56,583 nucleotides of DNA from Desulfovibrio sp. Lineage in GTDB: Bacteria > Desulfobacterota > Desulfovibrionia > Desulfovibrionales > Desulfovibrionaceae. The stretch covers positions 1 through 56,583 of the forward strand of contig JAITNF010000052.1 in assembly GCA_031290615.1 (NCBI GenBank). The letters are read 5' to 3'. This document shows positions 44,777 to 55,519 of this stretch, in pieces. Position numbers and translations under genes: made by a program. Each line of letters opens with the position of its first letter. Within the stretch, counting starts at the first letter, position 1. The notes under the pieces were generated by a model. It had not been told where the DNA came from. It made no database searches and worked only from the letters and a program-made list of their open reading frames with translations.

Positions 44777-46630
44777 TTACCGATTTGGGTCAGTGCGCTT
44801 TTGAAAAAATTCATCCATATTTTTTTCAATATGTTGCATACTATACACATCACGCATCACCAAGGGAGAAGTCGCATCTTCGCCTACAGGGAAAAGGGCT
44901 GTCAAAGGGATGCTTTTGCCGCCCAGTTCTGCCAGAAGTCTGGTTGCACATGAATCATCCTTAGTTATATCCACACGAATAAATTCCATATTATAACTGC
45001 GTTGCCATTTTCGCAATCTTTCATCCGTCAGAATTGTGGCCTCAAGAAGTTTACAGTTCGGGCACCAGTCTGCGGTAAATTCCAGCAATATGTTTTTTTT
45101 GCCGACCTGGGCAGAAAAATATTCGGGGGTAAATTCACTCCATCGCGGTAAGGGTGGTACGGGCTGCAATATGATAAATGTCGATACCGTCAAAATGACA
45201 AAACAGATGATGCCGGCCACACGGCATCGCACGGAGGTGGCGACTCCGCAATATCGTCCCCAGAGCCAGGCGCAGAAAGCCAGCAGCAAAAGTGCGCTCA
45301 ACACTTGCAAGTATTTGCTCGCCGGTAAAATTGAAAGAAGATACAGCGTTGTGCCCAGGAGAAAGAAACCGACAACACGTTCAAACAGGAGCATCCAATG
45401 TCCGGGCTGCGGCAAGATTTGTAGTATCTTCGGCCAGATGCACAAAAGAATATACGGCAACGACATGCCAAGCCCCACAGACCAGAAAACAACAATCAAT
45501 ACAGGCAGGCTCTGTGTAAAAGCCCATCCCAAAACGCCGCCGAGCAAGGGGCCGCTGCAGGGAGTGGCGAGAAAGGTGGAGAGAAGACCTGTTAAATAGA
45601 ACTGCAAGCGCGGCTTTCGCAATTTTGAGGAAAACTTGAAATCAATGACCGGAAGGGTAAATACGTCCAGCATGGAAAGTCCCATCAAAAATACAACGAG
45701 CAGCAAGACGAGCAGCACCGCCTGATTCTGGTACAATTGTCCCCACATCAGATCGGCTAGCCAGAGAATCAACGCAAGGGCGGTAAAAAGAGTCATGACG
45801 CCCGCTGCAAAGCAAAGATTGTGTTCACGCAGACGCCGTAAGCCTTCCTTGCCGTTCGTGCCGGTCATCAAAAATCCGTTCACTTTCAAAACCAATACCG
45901 GAAGAACACAGGGCATGACGTTCAGCAAAAGACCTGCAAGAATCCCCATCAGAAGCGCTTTTCCCAAACCGTATATTTCTAGGGACGTGTCGGCATACTT
46001 TGGAGTGAGTTGTCTTGTTCGGTTTTTTTCGGCGGAGTTTTTGTTCTGTCCGGGGAGAGATTTCTGTGCTTCCACGGTTGTATTGTGTTCTTCATTACTG
46101 GGGGCAAAATTGGTAACAAGACGGTTGGCGGATTCAATTTCGCGCCATTGTCCGCGCCAGGACATATTCTCCATATCCGGCAGCGCGCTGGGCACAACAC
46201 CGCCGGAATGCTGGTTGACGGGCAGACAATTTTTGGCGGAACAAAGCAGTAGGTTTACATCCAGCGTAAACGGCAGGCCTGTCTTGTTAGATGACATGGA
46301 AATAAAGAATGTTGTTCTTCCTTCATAGACAAAAACAGTGGAGTTTGGGTTATAATAGTCACGCTGTAAGGCACCCACAGGATAAAAAACAGGCAAAAAA
46401 CGATGATCTGGAAAAGAAAAAGCCAGCAGGGTAGGGCGGCCTGAATCCCCTGATTCGTGAGCATAAGCGTGATATTCCGGGGGGATATCTACAATTACAG
46501 CGGCAATTGCCTGTTCGCCGTTACGCGCGAATTCAACCTTTACAGGAAGAAGCGGGGATGCCCGGACAGAAACGGCAAGCAGAGTAAAAAAAACCAACAT
46601 GCCCGCAAGAAAATGGGGCAACTTGAACAT
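44777..46630 (-). CDS. dsbD: DsbD-type thiol:disulfide interchange protein
   Basis: A protein of 617 residues that carries electrons from cytoplasmic thioredoxin to the periplasm. It has a signal peptide (LAGMLVFFTLLAVSVRA), an N-terminal periplasmic domain with LLLCSAKNCLPV, eight or so membrane helices with the cysteines NVMPCVLPVLVLK and FLATPCSGPLLGG, and a C-terminal thioredoxin domain with FTADWCPNCKLLE. All three redox pairs are present. I prefer the ATG at 46630 because it starts the signal peptide; 46666 is possible. It is transcribed alone, convergent towards the IS debris. Confidence 0.9.
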   Translation of the reverse strand: MFKLPHFLAGMLVFFTLLAVSVRASPLLPVKVEFARNGEQAIAAVIVDIPPEYHAYAHESGDSGRPTLLAFSFPDHRFLPVFYPVGALQRDYYNPNSTVFVYEGRTTFFISMSSNKTGLPFTLDVNLLLCSAKNCLPVNQHSGGVVPSALPDMENMSWRGQWREIESANRLVTNFAPSNEEHNTTVEAQKSLPGQNKNSAEKNRTRQLTPKYADTSLEIYGLGKALLMGILAGLLLNVMPCVLPVLVLKVNGFLMTGTNGKEGLRRLREHNLCFAAGVMTLFTALALILWLADLMWGQLYQNQAVLLVLLLVVFLMGLSMLDVFTLPVIDFKFSSKLRKPRLQFYLTGLLSTFLATPCSGPLLGGVLGWAFTQSLPVLIVVFWSVGLGMSLPYILLCIWPKILQILPQPGHWMLLFERVVGFFLLGTTLYLLSILPASKYLQVLSALLLLAFCAWLWGRYCGVATSVRCRVAGIICFVILTVSTFIILQPVPPLPRWSEFTPEYFSAQVGKKNILLEFTADWCPNCKLLEATILTDERLRKWQRSYNMEFIRVDITKDDSCATRLLAELGGKSIPLTALFPVGEDATSPLVMRDVYSMQHIEKNMDEFFQKRTDPNR

Positions 46631-46697
46631 TGAAAAATAATATATACATTTTTGAGAATGTTGCATAAAAAATGTTTTTCACCTAATGAGAGCACTA

Positions 46698-46714
46698 CTA
46701 ATCTTTGTAATTTT
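46698..46714. repeat. inverted near-copy of the repeat at 40393 and 40983
   Basis: On the minus strand it reads AAAATTACAAAGATTAG, one base longer than AAATACAAAGATTAG, followed by TAGTGCT (CAGTGCC at 40998). It lies upstream of dsbD with no transposase beside it. Confidence 0.6.
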
Positions 46715-46769
46715 AGTTAAATATAGCGGATTACATGGAGTGAACAAAGTGATAAAAACTGTAAAAATG

Positions 46770-46798
46770 TTGACAGAAAGAAAATATGGGTATAATAT
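46770..46798 (+). promoter_or_regulatory. sigma-70 promoter of tRNA-Lys
   Basis: TTGACA (46770-46775) and TAATAT (46793-46798, within TATAATAT) are 17 bases apart and end 17 bases before the tRNA 5' end. The -35 is perfect. Confidence 0.7.
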
Positions 46799-46815
46799 TT
46801 CCCCGATGTTCTATT

Positions 46816-46891
<76 letters not shown>

Positions 46892-47468
46892 GAAAAGGCA
46901 ATGGGTTTGGGTTACGGTGAAAGTCGTAAGCCCTTTTTCTTTTGGGCTAACACCAGAAAAATCCGTCCATTCTTTTATATGTCGTTTTTGCAATCGTTCA
47001 CACATTTCAGTTTCATCATTAATTCGTAACTCCTTCCTTTTCCTTCGCAAGGATAGCATTTCTGTGTCCGTTTGGCAACGAGAAGTGCGATCCGCCTCCG
47101 CGCCTATCCCAATCTCGTCCACAATATAATCGGCATCGCACCCTTATCCGCCGGAACAGCATTAGCTGTTCCGCCTTCAAGCAAAGGATTTCTCCATTTT
47201 ATGGATGATTTGTTGTCAGGCTTTTTTCGGACAGTAAATATCATGTCATTATTGTTGATAATCACAGCATCCATAAACGGCATGGAGTCTCACCCGCAAG
47301 GCCCGCGCCGATTCTTGATGACCATCAAAACGCAAGGCTATGTTTGCGTTGCGCAAGGGATGGAGAAAAAAGCAGACGAGCCGGCGTCACGGCTGGAAGA
47401 TAGCGGCGGCATGCGTATGCGGTAGCGCGCGTCACGCGTCAAAGAGGCGGAGAAGCGCCTTGGCATGC
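46892..47468. other. spacer between tRNA-Lys and fmt, with a hairpin at 47153-47172
   Basis: No convincing gene; the minus-strand frame 47122-46850 runs into the tRNA and is spurious, although scraps such as ADKG near 47150 faintly resemble IS5-type transposases. GGAACAGC-ATTA-GCTGTTCC at 47153-47172 is a perfect 8-bp hairpin with a 4-base loop (9 bp with the flanking C-G). A 5-bp hairpin AGCCC/GGGCT at 46929-46948 is too weak to call a terminator. Confidence 0.4.
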
Positions 47469-48530
47469 CTACGCCGTGTTGCAGCAAGCGCTGCCGCAAA
47501 GGCCCAAGGGCAGTCCGCGCAAACGGCCGTTGATAAAATCCCGCACCGGCATGGTGAAAGCGCCCTGCGGGCGTACCTCAAGCAACTCGTACCAACAGTC
47601 CTCGCAGGCCACGCTGAGGCTGTCCCGCGTGCGAATCATGGTTCCGGCGGCATGTCCCTCACAGGAAGTGCCAGGTCTGCCCGGCAGAAGAAGAAGTGGC
47701 CACTCCCGCGTCTGCGAAGTGGACAGCGCTGTCTCAAATTTCCCCCCTTGCGATGCAGAAAGCGGCGCAGAAGAAGGTTGTGCAACAATGCGGAAAACAG
47801 CGCGACCGCCGGGACAGGGCGTCATGGCCCGGATATGTGCGTGGACGGCCAAAGCCGGACGGTGCCAGTCAACGAGACCGTCATCCTTGGATATCTTGGG
47901 GGCATAGGTGGCCAGAGCTTCGTCTTGGGGCAAGGAGTTTGCGGTTCCGGCAAGAATCTCTTTCACAACACGCAACAACAAGGTTGCGCCATCCTCGGCC
48001 AGAAGGGCAAGAAGATTTCCTGCCGTGCGATCCGCCACCGCGACATGGGAAGTCGTATATACCGGCCCTGCGTCCAGCCTGGAAATAATGCGTATGACGG
48101 AAACGCCAATTCTGGCATCCGTCTGCCAGTTTTCCATTATGGAGCGCTGCACGGGCGCAGCGCCGCGGTAGCGCGGAAGCAGGGAAGGATGCACATTGAG
48201 AGGAGGAAAACGCGGAGCGGTAAGTACTGCGTCCGGCAAGATAAGACCATAGGCTGCCGTCAGCAGAAAATCGGGGCGCAAGGCCGCAAATTCTTGTTGT
48301 ACTTGAAGGGGGTTGAGGCTTGCGGGCTGAAAGATCGGAAGACCCAATTCGCGGGCCAGAACCGCAACAGGTGGAGGAAGGAGTTTTTGGCCCCTGCCGG
48401 AAGGGCTGTCCGGCTGGGTGTAGATCGCCACAATTTCGCCAAAAGACCATTCCGCGATCCGTTGTAGAACACGGGCCGCGAAATCAGGCGTACCCATGAA
48501 AATCAGGCGTCGTTTTTGCTGGTCAGCCAT
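47469..48530 (-). CDS. fmt: methionyl-tRNA formyltransferase
   Basis: Formylates initiator methionyl-tRNA. The 353 residues begin MADQQKRRLIFMGTPDFAAR and contain SGRGQKLLPPPV, AYGLILPDAVL, the catalytic NVHPSLLPRYRGAAPVQRSI and DAGPVY. The C-terminal domain is longer than usual (about 40 residues of extra low-complexity sequence near residue 260). AAAGG precedes the ATG. It overlaps the end of def by 28 bases, the usual def-fmt coupling. Confidence 0.96.
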   Translation of the reverse strand: MADQQKRRLIFMGTPDFAARVLQRIAEWSFGEIVAIYTQPDSPSGRGQKLLPPPVAVLARELGLPIFQPASLNPLQVQQEFAALRPDFLLTAAYGLILPDAVLTAPRFPPLNVHPSLLPRYRGAAPVQRSIMENWQTDARIGVSVIRIISRLDAGPVYTTSHVAVADRTAGNLLALLAEDGATLLLRVVKEILAGTANSLPQDEALATYAPKISKDDGLVDWHRPALAVHAHIRAMTPCPGGRAVFRIVAQPSSAPLSASQGGKFETALSTSQTREWPLLLLPGRPGTSCEGHAAGTMIRTRDSLSVACEDCWYELLEVRPQGAFTMPVRDFINGRLRGLPLGLCGSACCNTA

Positions 48531-49021
48531 TTTTTGACCTTTGAATCATAAAGGGTGCGGCGCAGGCGACTGATGTGATCAATAAAGAGCAATCCATCAA
48601 GGTGATCCGCCTCGTGCTGCAAAACTATGGCGGAAAATCCGCTCAATTCCTGCGCAATGTCGTTGCCGTCGAGATCTCTGGCCCTTAAAAAAACGCTGCT
48701 GCTGCGGAGAACATCGGCTCTGTAGTTGAGGGGCACTGAAAGGCAGCCCTCCTGCTCGCTGACAATCTCGTCCCCAAGCAACACCAGTACCGGATTGACA
48801 AAAACACGCGGAGCAGGCTGTTTGTCCTTTTGCCCCGCGTCCATGACGAGTATGCGGAGAGGGCGGCCCACCTGTGGGGCTGCAAGCCCAACCCCGCGCG
48901 AGGCATACATGGTTTCAAACATATCGGCGGCCAAGGCGCGGATTTCCCCGGTAATCTCGCATACAGGCTCACTGGAGATGGCAAGAAGAGGGGCCGGATA
49001 AGTGACAATGTCAAGAAGCAT
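48503..49021 (-). CDS. def: peptide deformylase
   Basis: Metalloenzyme that removes the formyl group from new proteins. 172 residues with the three motifs GVGLAAPQVG, EGCLSVP and QHEADHLDG, where the cysteine and two histidines bind the metal. The ATG at 49021 overlaps the aspS stop as TAATG, and is chosen over the longer frame from 49108. Pairs functionally with fmt immediately downstream. Confidence 0.96.
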   Translation of the reverse strand: MLLDIVTYPAPLLAISSEPVCEITGEIRALAADMFETMYASRGVGLAAPQVGRPLRILVMDAGQKDKQPAPRVFVNPVLVLLGDEIVSEQEGCLSVPLNYRADVLRSSSVFLRARDLDGNDIAQELSGFSAIVLQHEADHLDGLLFIDHISRLRRTLYDSKVKKWLTSKNDA

Positions 49022-50856
49022 TATTCTTTCGCCGTCTCCCGCAGACGAAGACCTAGTTCTCGCAACTGTGTCGCGGTAACGGACGAAGGAGCGTCCGTAA
49101 GCAGGCAAACGCCTTTTTGCGTTTTGGGAAACGCAATGACGTCGCGTATGCTTGTCACGCCCGCAAGCAGCATGACAAGGCGGTCAAAACCGAAGGCAAT
49201 GCCTCCGTGGGGCGGCGCGCCAAGCTCCAGCGCCTGCAGCAGAAAACCGAAACGGCTTTCCGCAATATCGGGCGCAATGTCCAGAGCCTTAAAAATGGCG
49301 CGTTGAGCTTGTTCGGAATGTATACGTATGGAGCCGCTGCCCACCTCGGTGCCGTTGAGAACCAGATCGTAGGCTCGGGCTCGGGCCGAGGGCGGATCGC
49401 TGAGCATGAGGTCAAAATGGCCTTCGGCAGGGGAGGTGAAGGGATGATGGCAGGCGACATAGCGCTTTTCGGCGTCGTTATATTCAAAAAGCGGAAAATC
49501 CGTTACCCAGAGGAAATTGTAGCTGTTTTCGGGAACAAGATTGAGGTGCGCCCCAAGACGCACACGCAGATTGCCTAGGGCCGCGTTGACCACCACCGGC
49601 TCCGCCGCTTGGAAAAAGACAATGTCGCCTGCGCGCAAGTCGAGGGCTTGAACAATGCCGTTGCGCTCATTTTCGGAAAGAAATTTTGCGATGGGAGACT
49701 GCCATTCCCTTTCCCTGATCTTGATCCAGGCCAAGCCCTGCGCGCCGTAGACTTTGACAAATTCGGTAAAGTCGTCAATTTCTTTGCGGGTAAAGCCTTC
49801 GCCGCCGGGAACCTTCATGGCCTTGACAAGTTTGGCGGACGCAAAAAGCTTAAAGGTCGAGCTGCGGACAATATCCGTGACGTCCACAAGCTCAAGGCCG
49901 AAGCGCGTGTCCGGCTTGTCCACGCCGAAACGATTCATGGCATCATCCCATGTGAGGCGGGGAAAAGGAGCCGGGAGCGCGCAATTCGCCACGTCGGCGA
50001 AAAGTCTGAGCACCAGACCCTCAGCCATGTTCATGACGGCGGCCTCGTTCACAAAGCTCATTTCAATGTCAATCTGCGTGAACTCTGGCTGCCGGTCGAC
50101 TCGTAAATCTTCATCGCGGAAGCAACGCACAATCTGAAAATATTTGTCGATCCCGCTTATCATGAGGAGCTGCTTGAACAACTGCGGCGACTGGGGAAGA
50201 GCGTAGAACTGTCCCTCATTGAGGCGGCTCGGCACCAGAAAATCCCGCGCGCCCTCTGGTGTGGATTTGGTAAGGACCGGGGTTTCCACTTCCACAAAGC
50301 CGGATTCATCAAGATAGCGGCGAACAGACTGAGAGGCACGGTGCCTGAGCATGAGATTCGCCCGCATGCGCGGGCGGCGCAGGTCAATATAGCGCCAGGC
50401 CAGGCGAAGGTTCTCGCCAGCGTCAGATCTGTCTTCCACCGGGAAAGGCGGAGTTTTGGAGGTATTGAGCAATTTCCAGTCCAGGGCCACAACTTCGATT
50501 TCGCCGGTGGGCAGGTTGGGGTTGACCATGCCCTCAGGGCGCGGACGCACTCTGCCGTGAACGGCAAACACATATTCCGAACGTAAAATGTGGGCGTCCT
50601 TGTGGGCTTTCGGCGCAATTTCGGGGCTGAAAACAACTTGCGTCAAGCCGTCGCGGTCGCGGAGATCGACAAAAATGAGGCCGCCGTGATCCCGACGATA
50701 CTGCACCCAGCCCATGAGGCAGACAGTTTCCCCGTCATTACGGCTGTCTAGGGTACCGCAACTGTGGCTGCGCTTCCACCCACCCAAGTCCTGAATGAAT
50801 TTTTGGTGTTCGCGCTGCAGATCAGCGGACTGCTGCTCTTCGGATACTTGTGTCAT
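49021..50856 (-). CDS. aspS: aspartyl-tRNA synthetase
   Basis: Class II synthetase of the bacterial type, about 611 residues. Anticodon-binding OB fold ([20 protein letters not shown]), motif 2 ([20 protein letters not shown]), the bacterial GAD insertion and motif 3 ([15 protein letters not shown]) are present. The ATG at 50856 overlaps the hisS stop (ATGA); the longer frame from 50988 runs into hisS. It is part of the run purF-hisS-aspS-def-fmt. Confidence 0.97.
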   Translation of the reverse strand: MTQVSEEQQSADLQREHQKFIQDLGGWKRSHSCGTLDSRNDGETVCLMGWVQYRRDHGGLIFVDLRDRDGLTQVVFSPEIAPKAHKDAHILRSEYVFAVHGRVRPRPEGMVNPNLPTGEIEVVALDWKLLNTSKTPPFPVEDRSDAGENLRLAWRYIDLRRPRMRANLMLRHRASQSVRRYLDESGFVEVETPVLTKSTPEGARDFLVPSRLNEGQFYALPQSPQLFKQLLMISGIDKYFQIVRCFRDEDLRVDRQPEFTQIDIEMSFVNEAAVMNMAEGLVLRLFADVANCALPAPFPRLTWDDAMNRFGVDKPDTRFGLELVDVTDIVRSSTFKLFASAKLVKAMKVPGGEGFTRKEIDDFTEFVKVYGAQGLAWIKIREREWQSPIAKFLSENERNGIVQALDLRAGDIVFFQAAEPVVVNAALGNLRVRLGAHLNLVPENSYNFLWVTDFPLFEYNDAEKRYVACHHPFTSPAEGHFDLMLSDPPSARARAYDLVLNGTEVGSGSIRIHSEQAQRAIFKALDIAPDIAESRFGFLLQALELGAPPHGGIAFGFDRLVMLLAGVTSIRDVIAFPKTQKGVCLLTDAPSSVTATQLRELGLRLRETAKE

Positions 50857-52106
50857 TGTCGGATTCCCGGTTGCAAGAGTATGGAAAAAATATCGTTCTG
50901 CGGAACAGTGATCTGCCTGCCGACAAGCATGTCCTTGACCGTGACCGCTGAGGCTGCAAGCTCTTCCGGGCCGATAATCAGGCACCATTTCGCGCCGGAC
51001 TTGTCCGCCTGGCGCATAAGGCTCTTCATGCCACCCGTACTGAAGCTGACCACGCCCCGCAGGGTAGCGGTGCGCAGATACTGGGCCAGATTAAAAGCCG
51101 CTTTCTGCGCTTCCACGTCTGTGCCCACAATGAAGAAATCCGGAACAGAAGGGGAGGGTTTTTGCACGAGCAGGGCAAGTCGCTCCATGCCGCAGGCAAA
51201 ACCCACACCCGGAACATCAGGCCCCCCGAGGCTTTTGACAAGGCCGTCATAACGGCCGCCGCCAGCCACGGCGGACTGCGCGCCGATGGTTACGCTCTCC
51301 ACCTCAAAGGTGGTGCGGCAATAGTAGTCTAGCCCGCGCACCAAGCGGTGGTCCAACTCGAAGTCAACGCTCCGAGCTTCAAGAATGGCGCGCGCCTCGG
51401 CGAAATGATCCTTGCAGGCAGGACACTGCATGTCCGTAATGACAGGCGCCTCGGCGGTGAGAACACGACAGCCGGGAACTTTACAGTCCAGAACGCGAAG
51501 AGGGTTGGTTTCGGCGCGGCGGGCGCAATCAGGGCAGATATCTCCTGCGTCAACTTTCGTGAGAAATTCCGAAAGCGCATTGCGGAATTGTGGGCGGCAT
51601 TCGGCGCAACCCATGGAATTGATTTTGAGCTTGAGGCCGCTCAAGCCGATTTCCCGCAAAAACGCGAGCAGCATGAGAATCATCTCCACATCGGCCATCG
51701 GACTATCCGTGCCCAAGCATTCGCAATTGATCTGGTGGAATTGTCGCATGCGGCCAAGCTGCGGGCGCTCGTGACGAAACATGGGGCCTAGGGTAAAGAG
51801 ACGCCCTACGCCGTCATTGAGGCCCGCGTCAATATAGGCCCGCACGACCCCGGACGTGGCCTCGGGCCTTAGGGAAAGGGAACGGCCTCTGCTGTCGGCG
51901 AAGGAGTACATTTCCTTCCGGACGACATCGGTCTCAACCCCAATAGAGCGGGTGAACAGCTCGGTAAATTCCAGCAGGGGAGTTCGCACTTCCTCAAAGC
52001 CGAAACGGGAAAATACAGCGCGCGCGGCGTCTTCCATAGCAGCAAAGACCGCGCTGTCGGGCGGAAAGAGATCGGCAAACCCCTTGACTCGCGTCACATG
52101 TGGCAT
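50853..52106 (-). CDS. hisS: histidyl-tRNA synthetase
   Basis: Class II synthetase, 417 residues. It has motif 1 with [20 protein letters not shown], motif 2 ([20 protein letters not shown]), the histidine-specific [13 protein letters not shown] and [14 protein letters not shown], and the C-terminal anticodon domain. A CxxC zinc-like insertion ([10 protein letters not shown] and [10 protein letters not shown]) is typical of one branch of HisRS. Overlaps aspS by four bases. Confidence 0.97.
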   Translation of the reverse strand: MPHVTRVKGFADLFPPDSAVFAAMEDAARAVFSRFGFEEVRTPLLEFTELFTRSIGVETDVVRKEMYSFADSRGRSLSLRPEATSGVVRAYIDAGLNDGVGRLFTLGPMFRHERPQLGRMRQFHQINCECLGTDSPMADVEMILMLLAFLREIGLSGLKLKINSMGCAECRPQFRNALSEFLTKVDAGDICPDCARRAETNPLRVLDCKVPGCRVLTAEAPVITDMQCPACKDHFAEARAILEARSVDFELDHRLVRGLDYYCRTTFEVESVTIGAQSAVAGGGRYDGLVKSLGGPDVPGVGFACGMERLALLVQKPSPSVPDFFIVGTDVEAQKAAFNLAQYLRTATLRGVVSFSTGGMKSLMRQADKSGAKWCLIIGPEELAASAVTVKDMLVGRQITVPQNDIFSILLQPGIRQ

Positions 52107-52115
52107 ACTTCTCCT

Positions 52116-53522
52116 TTAATCGGCCTTGGCGGAGCACGGCGCTTCCAGACGCAATTTACCCGTTTCCGCGCAGGACAGGGGATAATCTCCGGTAAAACAG
52201 GCCAGACAGTAATGGTCCGGGCGTATGACAGAATTGAGCAATCCATTTATGCTCAAATAGTGCAGGGAATCCACATCCAGCTTCTCGACGATTTCCTTGT
52301 GGGAATGGCGCGCGGCGATGAGTTCTCCGCGAGAAGCAAAATCAATGCCGTAATAACAGGGAAATTTCACCGGTGGAGAAGAAATGCGGATATGCACTTC
52401 CTTCGCGCCGATTTCGCGCAGTTTTTTGACGCGCGTCATCATGGTGGTGCCGCGAACAATGGAATCGTCAATAATACAGATACGTTTGCCCTTAATGAGG
52501 GAACGAACGGGATTTATTTTGACCCTCACTCCGAAATTGCGCATGGACTGGCCCGGTTGAATAAAGGTACGTCCTACATAGTGATTGCGTATCATTCCGT
52601 GCTCGTAAGGCAACTCGGCGCACTGGGCAAAACCCACCGCGGGATAGACGCCGGAATCGGGAAAAGGAAGTACAAAGTCCACATCCGGCGTAGATTCGCA
52701 GGCGAGCAGCCAACCCATGCGCTTGCGACAAAGGTAGACCTGCTCGCTAAAGACCCAAGAATCTGGCCTGGCAAAATAAATGAGTTCGAAAATGCACTGA
52801 CGTGGTTGCTCGGGCATGGAACTGCACAAAGGCTCGCTACGCTCGCCGGAGGGATCAATTATATACATTTCCCCCGGCGCAATAGGGCGTTCATAGTCGG
52901 CTTCCAAAAGGTCGAAGGCGCAGGTTTCCGACGCCAAAACAGGGCATTTGCCAAGGCGCCCCAAAGCTAGGGGGTGAAAGCCTAGGGGATCGCGGACGGC
53001 TATGAGCGTTTCGCCCGAGAGAACCAGGAGGCAATAGGCTCCACGCGCCTGCTCACAGGCCCGGCGGACCGCCTCCGGCAGATCGTTGTCCCTCAGGGCG
53101 CGCGCCAGCAAATGCACCAGCACTTCCGTATCATTGCTGGTGGAAAAAATACTGCCGGAGTTTTCCAAATCCCGGCGTAGAGCCAACGTATTGACAAGAT
53201 TGCCGTTGTGAGCCACGACAATGTATTGTCCGCGGTAGCAGACAAGAAAGGGTTGGGCGTTGCGCAGGGCCGATTCCCCTGTCGTGGAATAGCGCACATG
53301 ACCAACAGCAATGCGGCCATGCAGGTTCAGCAGATCCGCCTCGCCGAAAACGTCTGGCACAAGACCCATGCCACGGCGTTCACAGACCCTCTTCCCGTCG
53401 GTGGTGACGATGCCCGCGCTTTCTTGGCCGCGGTGCTGCTGGGCGTAGAGCCCAAAATACGCCAAGCGCGCCGCTTCCTTATGGTCGTAAATGCCGGTAA
53501 GGCCGCACTCATGCCGAATCAT
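52116..53522 (-). CDS. purF: amidophosphoribosyltransferase
   Basis: First committed enzyme of purine synthesis, making phosphoribosylamine from PRPP and glutamine. 468 residues; the chain begins MIRHECGLTGIYDHKEAARL, so Cys6 would become the N-terminal nucleophile after removal of a short propeptide. It has QHRGQESAGI, GHVRYSTTG, and the PRPP motif CIIDDSIVRGTTMM. The ATG at 53522 is chosen for this; the frame from 53618 adds a hydrophobic stretch not seen in the family. Upstream of hisS by nine bases. Confidence 0.95.
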   Translation of the reverse strand: MIRHECGLTGIYDHKEAARLAYFGLYAQQHRGQESAGIVTTDGKRVCERRGMGLVPDVFGEADLLNLHGRIAVGHVRYSTTGESALRNAQPFLVCYRGQYIVVAHNGNLVNTLALRRDLENSGSIFSTSNDTEVLVHLLARALRDNDLPEAVRRACEQARGAYCLLVLSGETLIAVRDPLGFHPLALGRLGKCPVLASETCAFDLLEADYERPIAPGEMYIIDPSGERSEPLCSSMPEQPRQCIFELIYFARPDSWVFSEQVYLCRKRMGWLLACESTPDVDFVLPFPDSGVYPAVGFAQCAELPYEHGMIRNHYVGRTFIQPGQSMRNFGVRVKINPVRSLIKGKRICIIDDSIVRGTTMMTRVKKLREIGAKEVHIRISSPPVKFPCYYGIDFASRGELIAARHSHKEIVEKLDVDSLHYLSINGLLNSVIRPDHYCLACFTGDYPLSCAETGKLRLEAPCSAKAD

Positions 53523-53681
53523 AACAGCCTGTCTCCATATATTGCTTGGAGCATAAAGAGTAAACATACCAATGGCGAGCTCGGTCGTCAAGATTGGAAA
53601 AACAGAAACAACCAGCATGTCACGCTTGAGATGTCCGCTTTACGGCAGGAAAAGCCTGCCTTCAAGCATCTCGCTACAAAG

Positions 53682-54485
53682 CTACTTTAGCTTTTTACGC
53701 AAATACATAATGCGGTTGTCAATAACCGCAGAGTTGGGGTAATCGGCGCGGGCCTGCTCAAAGCGCGCTAGAGCGTCTTTGCCGCGTCCCAATTGTTCCA
53801 GCGCGTCGGCCAACAGATAGGTCGCGAGGCCACGCAATTCCTTATTGAAATTATTGTTGTCCAGCATTTGCAGACAAAGGTCCGTCACTTCCTGCCAACG
53901 CTGGCGGGTCATATTCTGGTCCGCAAGGTCGTACAGGCACAAATTTTTATCGCGCTCCGGCAGGGAAAGGGCGAGACATTGATGGAGCGTCTCATCGCCG
54001 GCCTCAAAGTGACGCCGATTGAAGTGGGTCTGGGCAAGTCGGCGGTAACCATCCACCAATTCCGCCGGCTCTATATCCTCCAGTTCTACATAGGAATTCC
54101 ATATGTCAGCCGCGCGGGAGAAGCGGCGTAATATTTCCGCGTAACGCCCCATGCGTTCTAGGATGGTCTTGGAACGCCCTTCGCTTTCAGAGAATTCCTC
54201 AAGCATGACTTCAAGGTATTCCAGACTGGTCTGCGGCTCTTCAACTTCGGCGTTGACCGAGGCTAAAAGCATATTCCATGCCTCCCAGCGACTCTCGAGG
54301 TCGTGTTCCGTCCTGAGAGCCCTGCGCGAAAGACGCTCCGCCAAGGGCCAGTCATGCGCGGCGACGGCATTTTTAGCCTGCGTAATGTCATCCCTCGAGA
54401 GGGGAGATTGATCGCAGGCTGCCAGGCAGGTCAAAAAACAAACAATGAGCAGGACTGGGAGGATGTTTCGCCGTATGTTTAGCAT
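53682..54485 (-). CDS. TPR-repeat lipoprotein
   Basis: 267 residues with a lipoprotein signal peptide (LPVLLIVCFLTCLAACDQ, lipobox LAAC at about residues 21-24) followed by tetratricopeptide-like helices (AERLSRRALRTEHDLESRWE, LAQTHFNRRHFEAGDETLHQ, LADALEQLGRGKDALARFEQ). It is probably in the periplasm or attached to the outer membrane, acting as a scaffold. It is shorter and differently arranged from BamD, so I do not give that name. It precedes purF and may be co-transcribed with it. Confidence 0.7.
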   Translation of the reverse strand: MLNIRRNILPVLLIVCFLTCLAACDQSPLSRDDITQAKNAVAAHDWPLAERLSRRALRTEHDLESRWEAWNMLLASVNAEVEEPQTSLEYLEVMLEEFSESEGRSKTILERMGRYAEILRRFSRAADIWNSYVELEDIEPAELVDGYRRLAQTHFNRRHFEAGDETLHQCLALSLPERDKNLCLYDLADQNMTRQRWQEVTDLCLQMLDNNNFNKELRGLATYLLADALEQLGRGKDALARFEQARADYPNSAVIDNRIMYLRKKLK

Positions 54486-55043
54486 GGCGTTTCGTCGTCT
54501 TCTGAAATACTTGCCTTACGTCGGCAGTAACAGCTATTTTGAAAAGGGGAAAGAAAAACCATGTACAGGGTTTTAAGAAACTTTCCTACAATTCCGGGGG
54601 GATACGCAATAAGCTTTGGAGCAGGTCGCCGTCCGGGAGCGTCACTGCAAAGTTCTCTCCGCACGATCACGTTCCCCGCGTTCTTGCCCGCAATTGAAAC
54701 TGCCTGTTTCCATTTATATCCCCGCCCAGAAGGGCTGAGTTTTACGGCGTATTGGATAAAAAGTCCCTCTTTCGAGAAGCCTGTTAACTGAACAAATAAG
54801 AATTACAGCTTAATGCGCTGTGCCAGTGTCCATTAGGGCGGTTAGAGAGTTGAACAGCTTTTGAGCTGACGGGAAAAAGCGGATAAAATCTTTTTGAGTC
54901 GACAGATCCCCTAATGGCCCAGAATCATTTTTCTTCGACGACGTCCCACATCGCGGCCGTAGAGGAGGTGATGAAGAATGCGCTGTCCATTTCATCCATA
55001 AAACACCTTCATATCAAGCTCATTGGCAATCAAAAAATTGTGG

Positions 55044-55289
55044 CTATTCCGCTCTGGAAGCATGTGCCAAAGCAGGATAAAAACCAGCTTTTTTATACAC
55101 GTCAGCAAACAGTAAAGAAAAGGATATTAGGTAGTTTGTGCTTGGTGTACCGTTTTTGTGCGGGGATCTCCCCCGGAGTAATCCTTGTAAATTGCAACAT
55201 GATTTACAGCGATATCGCTGTCTAGATAATGCCATTTTTACTATCTCAGCGTCTTCGCATTTCGGACATTCCTGCATTGTGACTTCCAT
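55044..55289 (-). mobile_element. IS1-like transposase zinc-finger fragment (tentative)
   Basis: The frame from 55289 reads MEVTMQECPKCEDAEIVKMA, then RQRYRCKSCCNLQ, the CxxC...CxxC start of InsA-like IS1 proteins ('CPKC...V..G...KQRYRCKxC'). The rest has drifted, and downstream scraps to about 54810 (DEMDSAFF) may be InsB remains. No intact element. Confidence 0.4.
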
Positions 55290-55519
55290 CTTGGGGAATC
55301 ACTATACAATATGAGCATTTTTTATGCAATACTCTCAAAAATTTATCCACAACAACGGGCTTTTTCAATTTTTTTTTCGGATGGAATACAAGCTGTTATG
55401 CCCTTATTGGGCAGAGCATTGCGAAACCATGCGCATCGTACCACCACCGATCTGCCAATAATTCTCCGGCTCCAGGCAGAACAGAGACTCCAAGAGTAAG
55501 AAGTATGCTTCTTTAATAA

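Noticed and set aside
52098..52970. 290-codon plus-strand frame and similar long frames opposite GC-rich genes
   Set aside because: Shadow of purF; typical antisense frame in GC-rich coding DNA.
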